A stretch of 21,206 nt of DNA, taken from an uncultured Planctomycetaceae bacterium (GTDB lineage: Bacteria; Planctomycetota; Planctomycetia; Planctomycetales; Planctomycetaceae). The stretch is taken from assembly GCA_937952455.1 (NCBI GenBank), contig CALFYU010000407.1, positions 1-21,206 of the forward strand, given 5' to 3'. A model generated the notes under the pieces. The model searched no databases. It was not told the DNA's origin and saw nothing but the letters and a program-made list of their open reading frames with translations. Shown here piece by piece: positions 1 through 6,236 of this stretch. Each line of letters begins with the position of its first letter. Position 1 is the first letter of the stretch. Position numbers and translations under genes: made by a program.

Positions 1-28
1 GGAGTTCAGACGTGTGCTCTTCCGATCT
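1..28 (+). other. Illumina TruSeq adapter remnant (not genomic)
   Basis: These 28 bases match from memory the 3' part of the Illumina TruSeq read-2 / index adapter, ending in the characteristic GCTCTTCCGATCT at bases 16-28. They directly abut the insert. This marks the window start as a contig end made from an untrimmed read, so the bases should be removed before any annotation. Confidence 0.97.
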
Positions 29-43
29 GATTGAACGAGAATT
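29..43. other. Probable fold-back artefact joining adapter to gene
   Basis: GATTGAACGAGAATT at 29-43 is the exact reverse complement of AATTCTCGTTCAATC at 84-98. It lies exactly between the adapter and a deacetylase reading frame, which is well conserved up to codon TCG at 46-44 and then loses family resemblance. Bases 44-51 (CGACACGC) are also nearly complementary to 76-83. That is what a 3' end annealing back on itself and being extended during library preparation would leave. I infer that these bases are not contiguous with base 44 in the genome. Confidence 0.75.
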
Positions 44-412
44 CGACACGCCGGCTTCCAGGATTCGTTGAAATTGCGCGTCCAATTCTCGTTCAATCTC
101 GTGACTGCCGTCAGCAGTCTTCGACAGGCGCATTAACGCTCCGAACCCGCGGCACAATAATCCCCCATCATCGGTCAATCGTTTGACTTTCTCCGGAGCC
201 GCCACGCAGCGGCCGCTGGTGAGGCAAAGATGCAATCCCACGCCCAGCTTCGGCAAGGGCTTGACGACCGTCTCGACGGCATGCTCAAAGGCCGGACCCA
301 GGGCCATGAGACTGGCGCTGGTCAATACGCCGTCGACATATGCGTCTCGGATCGCCCGGTTCGCCGATTCGCCGATCCCCAGATCATCAGCATTGATTAT
401 CAGTTGTTTCAC
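44..412 (-). CDS. ChbG/HpnK/NaxD (YdjC)-family carbohydrate deacetylase, 3' part missing
   Basis: A minus-strand frame of 123 codons opens at GTG 412 and is cut by the artefact at base 43. It begins VKQLIINADDLGIG and continues with TSASLMA (about 31-37) and GVGLHLCLT (57-65). These are the N-terminal metal-site motifs of the YdjC fold: Asp in NADD and His61. The second metal motif of the family (roughly THxDSHxHxH) would follow residue 123 and is lost. Family members remove N-acetyl groups from oligosaccharides or from lipid-linked amino sugars. The gene follows the polyprenyl-phosphate GT2 gene by 40 bases, which favours a NaxD-like role on a polyprenyl-linked sugar (inference). The start is chosen because the family usually begins close to the LIINADD strand. 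A TTG at 466, overlapping the GT2 end, is the alternative. HpnK (hopanoid) or ChbG (chitooligosaccharide) roles cannot be excluded. Confidence 0.85.
84..98. repeat. 15-bp inverted repeat arm (genuine copy, partner at 29-43)
   Basis: This arm lies inside the truncated deacetylase frame and encodes the conserved-looking EIEREL stretch on the minus strand, so it is taken as the genuine copy. The partner arm at 29-43 abuts the adapter and is taken as the artefact. The repeat should not be read as a transposon end or an attachment site. Confidence 0.7.
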
Positions 413-452
413 AGTGGTATCATCGGTGTCAGGCGCGTTGGCAGCCAGCGCA

Positions 453-1490
453 TTACTCTTGTGCAATCGTTTCCCGGGCCGCCTCGCGCTCGGATTCGGC
501 GTCGCGGGCAATCTCAATGACCTCTCGCCCGTTCAACATGTCGGACGACAGGTCGCGAACTCCGCATAGCTCGCTCGCCACGTACAACGGCCGGCCTTTG
601 ACCTCTTCGTAGATACGCCCCACGTACTCGCCGAGGATTCCGAGCGAAATGAGTTGTACGCCTCCTAAAAACAGCACCGCGACGATAATCGAAGACCAGC
701 CGGGAACGATGGTGTTCGTAAACAAGCGGACATAGACGGCCCACAGGGCGTAGGGAATCACGCTGACCGCGGCGATGAAACCGATATAGGTGCAAATCCT
801 CAGCGGAATCGTGGAGAACGACGTCACCGCATCGAGGGCCAGTCCGATCAGCTTAGTGTAACTATACTTCGTTTCGCCACTGTGCCGCGCCGCGGCGACG
901 AAGGGGATGCCGGTTTGGCGGAAGCCGACCCATTCGACCATGCTGCGGAAAAACCGCTTCCGTTCGCGCATGGAGACGACGAGCTTAACAACCCGCCGGT
1001 CCATCAGTCGGAAATCGGACACGTTGGGTTCCAGAGATGTCGCCCCCAAGCGGCTCTGCAGACGGGCAAAGGCAGACGACGTGGCCCGCTTCACAAATCC
1101 GATGCCGTCGGTCTGTTCGCGAATCGTGTAGACAACCTCGAATCCCTCTTTCCAAAGCTCGATCATGCGGCCGATCAGTTCCGGCGGGTGCTGCAAATCC
1201 GCGTCCATCACGACTGCGGCATCGCCTCGGCAATGTTCCAAGCCGGCAAAAATCGCCATCTGGCAGCCGAAATTCCGCGATAGGCACACCAGCTTCACGC
1301 GCGGGTCTTCGGCGTGCAGTTTCTTGACCGTCGCCACCGACGCGTCACGACTGCCGTCGTCTACGAAGATCAACTCGAAGGTGCACCACAGCTCGTCGAA
1401 CTCTTTGGCGATGGCTTCGTACAACGGCCGGACGTTGCCCTCTTCGTTGTACATGGGTACCACAATCGAAATCAGTTCAGTGTCCGCCAC
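453..1490 (-). CDS. GT2 polyprenyl-phosphate glycosyltransferase (DPM1/GtrB/ArnC/FlmF2-like)
   Basis: This 345-residue membrane protein probably transfers a sugar from a nucleotide donor to undecaprenyl phosphate on the cytoplasmic face. Visible motifs are VVPMYNEEGN (10-19), VDDGS (43-47), the DxD-type DADLQH (96-101) and SDFRLMDR further on. Two hydrophobic segments follow (CTYIGFIAAVSVIPYALW and IIVAVLFLGGVQLISLGILG), then the EYVGRIYEEVKGRP tail typical of GtrB/ArnC proteins. GTG 1490 is preferred because AGAGGA lies 7 bases upstream and the GT domain starts at once. The frame stays open to 1631, but that extension overlaps the deacetylase gene and shows no motif. The next gene is a YdjC-family deacetylase, the same pairing as FlmF2-NaxD, so an N-acetylhexosamine is a plausible sugar (inference). 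Confidence 0.92.
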   Translation of the reverse strand: MADTELISIVVPMYNEEGNVRPLYEAIAKEFDELWCTFELIFVDDGSRDASVATVKKLHAEDPRVKLVCLSRNFGCQMAIFAGLEHCRGDAAVVMDADLQHPPELIGRMIELWKEGFEVVYTIREQTDGIGFVKRATSSAFARLQSRLGATSLEPNVSDFRLMDRRVVKLVVSMRERKRFFRSMVEWVGFRQTGIPFVAAARHSGETKYSYTKLIGLALDAVTSFSTIPLRICTYIGFIAAVSVIPYALWAVYVRLFTNTIVPGWSSIIVAVLFLGGVQLISLGILGEYVGRIYEEVKGRPLYVASELCGVRDLSSDMLNGREVIEIARDAESEREAARETIAQE

Positions 1491-1497
1491 GATCTCG

Positions 1498-1503
1498 TCC
1501 TCT
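1498..1503 (-). promoter_or_regulatory. Ribosome binding site deciding the GTG 1490 start
   Basis: AGAGGA on the minus strand lies 7 bases before GTG 1490. It sits in the 53-base gap after the polysaccharide deacetylase stop. It supports the shorter GT2 protein over a start at 1631. Confidence 0.7.
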
Positions 1504-1543
1504 ATACAAATTTTGCCGTTTCGCGGTGCGCAAGCACCACCGA

Positions 1544-2545
1544 TCAGTTCACTGCTATCGCCGGCGACGGAGAGTCGCTTTCCGCAAATCCGCTCAACGT
1601 CTCCGGCCTCATGCCCCGCTGATTGAGGCAATAGTCAAATACTTCCGCCAGGTCGGCAAAGAATTCTTCCAATCGCGCCGCCGTTTTCACATAGGGGGAC
1701 TGTCCGGCGACCAGCGAAGTGCTGTGGAACAACATCACCATCACCGGCGCCTGCCCGGCCAAGTAGGCGTCCACGAGTTGTTTCATGTCGCAAGCCCGGG
1801 CCTGTTCCGGGCTGAATTTGATGCGCCGCACGATTCCCAGACGATCGAGAATTCCCACGCTACGCAGCCGACGCAGCCACGGCAGCATGGCGACGTCGCG
1901 GATGGCGCGAGCCCGCTCGAAATTCGGGCGATTGAATCCCACGGAGACCGGGACCTCCAACAACGAACCGCTCGCACATTGTTCGCAAATCCCGCGCTCA
2001 CCGATGAAGTAGGGCGTGTGTGGCGCGCGCTCGAAATTCGGCCCCCCTTCCGACGCCCAACTGCTAAAGGGAATCACGCTGGAATCAACCCGATAGCCCA
2101 ATTCGCGGAGGATGTTCGCACCGACAATATCCAAACCGTACCGCCCCGCCCGAAAGGACGTCGGACGGCGGTCGAACTGCTTTTCGATCTCGTCGGTGAG
2201 CCACTCGATCTTTTTCCGCTGCAGCGATTCGGGAAGGTTGCACAGAAACGACGTTTGTTTGTCCCAATAGGTATCGCCCGGGGGATTGCACCAGGGGTGC
2301 ACGTGCGTACCGATTTCGCAACGGCCGTCGTCCTGGATTGACCGCAACAGCTCGACGCAGCCGGGGTCGGAGACGACGGGAGCGTCGATCACGTAAGTCG
2401 GCGGAATTTGAAACTGGTCGCACAATTCCTGAAAACGAGGGACGCCGGCGCAGACGTTTTCCACGGTGTTTCCCGTGGAACGGTACTGGCCGCCCCACAG
2501 GCCTTCCTCTTCGGTGTCAATGCTGACGATCAGTTTCGCGGTCAT
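1544..2545 (-). CDS. Polysaccharide deacetylase, WalW-like (CE4/NodB fold)
   Basis: This 333-residue protein carries the signature of the divergent CE4 group around the lipopolysaccharide protein WalW. It has IVSIDTEEEG (6-15) in place of the usual TFDDG, the metal-binding His pair GTHVHPW (79-85), FRAGRYG (131-137) and MLFHS (271-275). Known CE4 enzymes hydrolyse N- or O-acetyl groups from polysaccharides. No signal peptide or membrane segment is visible, so it may act in the cytoplasm on a precursor. ATG 2545 starts just before the first catalytic strand and is the natural start, although I see no clear Shine-Dalgarno. It lies 45 bases after the FemAB-like gene. Deacetylase plus FemAB-like GNAT is a recurrent pair in exosortase-type exopolysaccharide loci. 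The exact substrate is unknown. Confidence 0.9.
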   Translation of the reverse strand: MTAKLIVSIDTEEEGLWGGQYRSTGNTVENVCAGVPRFQELCDQFQIPPTYVIDAPVVSDPGCVELLRSIQDDGRCEIGTHVHPWCNPPGDTYWDKQTSFLCNLPESLQRKKIEWLTDEIEKQFDRRPTSFRAGRYGLDIVGANILRELGYRVDSSVIPFSSWASEGGPNFERAPHTPYFIGERGICEQCASGSLLEVPVSVGFNRPNFERARAIRDVAMLPWLRRLRSVGILDRLGIVRRIKFSPEQARACDMKQLVDAYLAGQAPVMVMLFHSTSLVAGQSPYVKTAARLEEFFADLAEVFDYCLNQRGMRPETLSGFAESDSPSPAIAVN

Positions 2546-2590
2546 GGAACTATCAATAAGTTTGGCAGCAGTTACTGCACAGATTCGCGG

Positions 2591-3646
2591 TCATGCGACT
2601 TTGCGGATGATGTGTGGACCGACAATCCGTGTCACCCACAGGGGCAATTTCCGCCAGATCTCGGCGGCCCGTCCGTAGGAGTCTTTTGGCGGCGACATAT
2701 CGGGTTTCTGATTGGCGTCGGTCGGCACGATGTACCAATACAGGCCGACGGGAACCGCCCCCCATTGTTTCTTGAAGTTATAAGTTCCCGAGTCAGGAGT
2801 GCTCCGCCCAAATCGAAACGTGGTTGCGCCGTTGGCGCACGCTTGTTCCAGCATATGCCAATACATGACGTGGTTGACGCACAGCTTGTTGTAGGATCGC
2901 AGGCTGGAGGCCCAGGGGATCTCGCAGGCGGTGCCGTTGGCCATCGTCAGTCCGCCGCCGACCGGTTCATTGTTCAGCTTAACAATGTGAAACGTCGATT
3001 CCTCGGGAAAGGCGTCGTGCACCGCTTGGAAAAAGCGGCGGCTATGGGCCGGGCTGCCGAGATCGCGCATGTTGGTCGAATACACCTGGTAGAAATCATC
3101 CAAGAGTGCGCGGCCCCCACTCTCGACCGTCAGGCCCGCCTTTTGCCCTTTGCGGATCTGATTGCGGACCTTGGGGGAAAAACTGTCCCAAAGTTCGCCG
3201 CCATTGGCGGGGAGATCGAGCTGCATCAACACTTTGTCGGTGCGCACATAGGGAGACAAATCCAACGGCTCGCGGTGCCGAAGTTGAATTTCATCCACGC
3301 CCCGCGCGGCGGCCAACTTCACCGCTTCGTTCAGCAGCGCCTGGCGGCTCTCGGCGTCATCGGCCAACAGTCCACAACAATCGAACCAAGGGAGCGAGAC
3401 CATGTGTTTCCCAAACAGCAAACTTCGCTGGTGGACCATGGGTAACGCGCCTACGATAGCGCCGTCGCGGACCGCGGCCAATCGATCCACACTGAGGCCG
3501 TACGTCCGAAACGGCTGGTCCCAGTCCGATCGAAAATACAACGGGTCGGAGACGCAGCGCCCGACGTAGTCGTCCCATGCCGACGTATCATCGGCTGCGA
3601 TTGTTTTGACGATGGTCGTCGTGGTGTGATCCGTGACCGAATGCAC
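2591..3646 (-). CDS. FemAB-like GNAT protein, exosortase/PEP-CTERM locus type
   Basis: This 351-residue protein has the double-GNAT layout of FemAB-related proteins (acetyltransferase-6 domain). Recognisable parts are FSPKVRNQIRKGQKAGL (about 156-172), EPVGGGL (about 227-233) and the C-terminal FRFGRSTPDSGTYNFKKQWG (277-296). The last is characteristic of FemAB proteins in PEP-CTERM/exosortase exopolysaccharide loci. FemAB proteins of Gram-positives transfer aminoacyl groups; the acyl group used here is unknown. It may add an amino-acyl or acyl substituent to a sugar amine, possibly one exposed by the neighbouring deacetylase (inference). GTG 3646 is chosen because GAGGG lies 8 bases upstream. 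TTG 3661 would add five residues without a ribosome binding site. The gene is preceded by the widest gap in the window. Confidence 0.87.
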   Translation of the reverse strand: MHSVTDHTTTTIVKTIAADDTSAWDDYVGRCVSDPLYFRSDWDQPFRTYGLSVDRLAAVRDGAIVGALPMVHQRSLLFGKHMVSLPWFDCCGLLADDAESRQALLNEAVKLAAARGVDEIQLRHREPLDLSPYVRTDKVLMQLDLPANGGELWDSFSPKVRNQIRKGQKAGLTVESGGRALLDDFYQVYSTNMRDLGSPAHSRRFFQAVHDAFPEESTFHIVKLNNEPVGGGLTMANGTACEIPWASSLRSYNKLCVNHVMYWHMLEQACANGATTFRFGRSTPDSGTYNFKKQWGAVPVGLYWYIVPTDANQKPDMSPPKDSYGRAAEIWRKLPLWVTRIVGPHIIRKVA

Positions 3647-3654
3647 TGCCGCTG

Positions 3655-3659
3655 CCCTC
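3655..3659 (-). promoter_or_regulatory. Ribosome binding site for GTG 3646
   Basis: GAGGG on the minus strand lies 8 bases before GTG 3646. It supports this start over the upstream TTG at 3661, which the motif partly overlaps. Confidence 0.6.
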
Positions 3660-3667
3660 AATATTGT

Positions 3668-3683
3668 TTCAACTCGAATTGAA
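3668..3683. promoter_or_regulatory. Near-perfect 16-bp palindrome, candidate operator
   Basis: TTCAACTCGAATTGAA is self-complementary at 7 of 8 base pairs. It lies about 20 bases upstream of the FemAB-like start, in the 172-base gap 3647-3818, the widest one here. The gap shows no open gene and no clear -35/-10 pair. The palindrome could be a repressor site for an internal promoter, but one AT-rich palindrome may also be chance. Confidence 0.25.
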
Positions 3684-3818
3684 CGGTCTCAGTCGAGATT
3701 CAAGTTTGTTTTCCGATTCCCCCGACTCGTCCGGTCGGATCCTCACGCAATGCCTCATAGATATCGGCGGCCCCGCTGCGTTCGGTTCACTACCGGCCGC
3801 GTCAGGCGGGACGGGCGG

Positions 3819-5006
3819 TTATATGGGTGCTCCGGTCTTTTCCGCCTTTTCCACCGCTGGCGTGCGTTCCGTGCGCGCCCAGGTCACTGGCTGCCAGTTA
3901 AACAGTCCTTTGACGATACCCACGACCATCGCGGCGTGGCTCATCACAAAGTAAAACACGATGCCCCCGATTCGCGTTTCGCGAAACTTGATGGCAAAGG
4001 TACCAACCAGTCCCAGCAGATAGAATGCGATTTGTGTCACCAACGTGATTTGAAAAAACAATCCAGCGTTCCACACGGCCGCATTCGACAGCAACAGCGC
4101 CACCAACAAAACCGGCTCAGCCCATCTCAGCAGTTTGTGCGAGATGAATTGCCACAATTCGACCGGGCGTGACAGCGGCGGCCAAAGCCCCCGCTTGAGT
4201 ATTTGGATCGCGCCGCTGGTGACGCGGGCGCGGCGTTTGAATTCCATCCGCGCGGTGGGCGTGCCGTTCTCGGTCGCCACCGCATCGGGCGCATACACCA
4301 CCCTGCGCCGCTGGCGGATCACGTTCATGGTTGTCGCAAAGTCATCCAGAATCGTGTCGGGCAGCAACGGCAAAAACAACTCGCGGCGAATGACGTACAT
4401 ACCGCCGTCCACGCCCATCATCGACCCCACCCGTGATTCCGACGACTGCAGTGCGCGTTCGATACGGTAGTAAAACGCTTCGCCTTCTCCGAAGTTCGAT
4501 TCCTGGCTCATCAATCGGACGTCGCCGCTGGCGGCGCCCACACGCTCGTCGTCGAGTCGGGCCACCATCCGTTTCAAGGCATCGGGTCGAAACATGACGT
4601 TCGCGTCGCACAGACATAACAATTCGCCAGATGCCGCCGCCGCCGCGTCATTCAAGATCGACGCCTTTCCGCGACGGTTGTCGAAGTCCAATAGCTTGAC
4701 GCCCCGATCAGAGAATTGCCGAGCGATTTCTATTGTCGCGTCAGAGCTGCCGTCGCTGGCGACGATGATCTCCAAACGTTCCTCGGGATAGTCGATGGCC
4801 AGTGCATTTTCCAACTTGGACCGGAGCACCCATTCTTCATTGTGCGCAGGGATGATCAATGTCACATCGGGCCAATCGACGCGAGGCGATGCCGCCGGCC
4901 GCCTGCAAAATGCCGCCAGGATCGCGGACACGGCCAGGTAGCCGATTTGCGCGTAAATCAGCAGTCCGAGGCAGACCCAAAACAAAATGTGCCAAAAATG
5001 ATCCAT
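3819..5006 (-). CDS. Membrane GT2 glycosyltransferase A (tandem paralogue)
   Basis: This 395-residue protein has an N-terminal membrane helix (about 5-33), a GT2 domain and at least three C-terminal helices (about 296-370). GT2 motifs are LIIPAHNEE (50-58), the donor-site ASDGSSD (83-89), CDANV (133-137), GVDGGMYVIRR (198-208) and the acidic pair in ILDDF (219-223). The usual QxxRW motif of processive synthases is represented only by FKRRARV (about 256-262). HKLLRW (290-295) starts the C-terminal membrane part. ATG 5006 is preferred to the TTG just before it. It shares layout and many motif positions with the next upstream gene (5055-6230), from which it is separated by 48 bases, so the two probably arose by duplication. 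It presumably adds a sugar to a lipid-linked or growing glycan at the inner membrane. The sugar is unknown. Confidence 0.9.
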   Translation of the reverse strand: MDHFWHILFWVCLGLLIYAQIGYLAVSAILAAFCRRPAASPRVDWPDVTLIIPAHNEEWVLRSKLENALAIDYPEERLEIIVASDGSSDATIEIARQFSDRGVKLLDFDNRRGKASILNDAAAAASGELLCLCDANVMFRPDALKRMVARLDDERVGAASGDVRLMSQESNFGEGEAFYYRIERALQSSESRVGSMMGVDGGMYVIRRELFLPLLPDTILDDFATTMNVIRQRRRVVYAPDAVATENGTPTARMEFKRRARVTSGAIQILKRGLWPPLSRPVELWQFISHKLLRWAEPVLLVALLLSNAAVWNAGLFFQITLVTQIAFYLLGLVGTFAIKFRETRIGGIVFYFVMSHAAMVVGIVKGLFNWQPVTWARTERTPAVEKAEKTGAPI

Positions 5007-5054
5007 CAATTCTCAACTAAAACGAAACGTCGAATTCGGCCTTGAGCACAACGG

Positions 5055-6230
5055 CTACTTCGTTGAAGTCGCAACCGGTGCCTCTACACCGTCGCGCTCC
5101 GGTTTCCAGGTCGAGACGCTCTTGCCGAACAGGACATTGAGAAGCCCCAGTCCGGCGGCGGCGTTGACCACGCAAAAGTAATTCGCAATGTAGATCGGTT
5201 TGACATCCCGCAAGGCCGGCACCAGCCGCAATAGTGCCAGCAGATAGAATCCTACATGTAGAACGAGAACCACCGCATAGAACATGCTCCCCAACGCGGC
5301 TAAAGCCACATTGCTGGCGAACATCGTGACCATGAACAGCGGCACGAACCAACGAATCAATTTGTGCGCCGTCAGCTGATACGAAAATAATCCCACACGC
5401 AGGGGGTTGAGTACACTGGGATTTCTAAGAACTGCCCGAAAACTCCGATTGACGATGCGGGCCTTGCGGCGAAATTCGCCGCCGAAATCGGCGGCGGTCC
5501 GCTCGTAACAGACCGCTTCTTCGTCAAAGACCCCGCGGTAACCGCGGCGGACGATCTTTAGCGGAATCGTGAAGTCGTTGATGTCGTCCTCGCGCAGCGG
5601 CTCAAACAGCTCCGCGCGGATGGCGTAGATCGCCCCGTCGCCGCACACCACCGAGCCGATTTTGCTCTCTTGGAGCTTCAGCCACGTCTCAGACCGCCAA
5701 TACAGCGATTCCGAGACGCTGGCGGCGGAGGATTCTTCGATATAACGTTGGTGCCCGACCACGAACCCGACCCGCTCATCGGCAAAGTGCCGGACCAGCT
5801 TGCGGATTGCCGCCGGTTCATAGATGGAGTTCGCGTCGCTGAAGACGACGATTTCACCGGTCGCCCGTGACAGGAATTGCGTCAATCCGAACGACTTGCC
5901 CCGCCGCGGCACCTGCCGATAAAGCACGACCCCCCGGTCGGCATAGCCGGCAACGATCTCATCTGTCCCATCGTCGGATTCGTCAGAGATGACCATAATT
6001 TCCAGCGATTCGCGGGGATAGTCCAGGGCCAGTGAGTTCTCAATCTTTTCGCGAATCACGGCTGCTTCGTTGTAGGCGCTGACGATCAACGTGACCGTCG
6101 GCATGGCATCGCCTTCGGCGTGCGATTTGCGCAGCGGGGCCAGCAGCAACAGCGTCGCCGGATACGCGAAGTAGGTCAGAAAGATGGCGCCGAAGCTGAC
6201 CCAGAACAGGATTTGCAAGCCGAGAGTCAT
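5055..6230 (-). CDS. Membrane GT2 glycosyltransferase B (tandem paralogue)
   Basis: This 391-residue protein has an N-terminal helix (about 4-32), a GT2 domain and C-terminal helices (about 285-370). Motifs are LIVSAYNEA (48-56), ISDESDDGTD (81-90), FSDANS (130-135), CGDGAIYAIR (196-205), EDDINDF (214-220) and RRKARI (254-259) where processive enzymes carry QxxRW. HKLIRWFVPL follows as in its paralogue. The protein ends with a W-x-P-E-R type tail like other members of this group. ATG 6230 lies 6 bases after the stop of amidotransferase 1, so the two are almost certainly cotranscribed and probably translationally coupled. Role: sugar transfer at the cytoplasmic membrane during assembly of the repeat unit or side chain; specificity cannot be read from the sequence. 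Confidence 0.9.
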   Translation of the reverse strand: MTLGLQILFWVSFGAIFLTYFAYPATLLLLAPLRKSHAEGDAMPTVTLIVSAYNEAAVIREKIENSLALDYPRESLEIMVISDESDDGTDEIVAGYADRGVVLYRQVPRRGKSFGLTQFLSRATGEIVVFSDANSIYEPAAIRKLVRHFADERVGFVVGHQRYIEESSAASVSESLYWRSETWLKLQESKIGSVVCGDGAIYAIRAELFEPLREDDINDFTIPLKIVRRGYRGVFDEEAVCYERTAADFGGEFRRKARIVNRSFRAVLRNPSVLNPLRVGLFSYQLTAHKLIRWFVPLFMVTMFASNVALAALGSMFYAVVLVLHVGFYLLALLRLVPALRDVKPIYIANYFCVVNAAAGLGLLNVLFGKSVSTWKPERDGVEAPVATSTK

Positions 6231-6236
6231 CGGTTC

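Noticed and set aside
29..98. Inverted repeat considered as a transposon end or attachment site
   Set aside because: One arm abuts a sequencing adapter and interrupts a conserved frame, and no transposase or integrase is nearby, so a library artefact is the simpler reading.
1491..1631. N-terminal extension of the GT2 gene to 1631
   Set aside because: It would overlap the deacetylase coding region by about 88 bases, has no motif, and a good ribosome binding site lies just before GTG 1490.
1526..2341. Plus-strand open frame of 271 codons
   Set aside because: Antisense to the polysaccharide deacetylase; rich in His, Arg and Gln as expected of a shadow of a GC-rich gene, with no motif.
2408..3445. 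Long plus-strand open frame of 345 codons
   Set aside because: It runs antisense across the deacetylase and FemAB-like genes, which both carry family motifs on the minus strand. Its own translation shows no recognisable domain.
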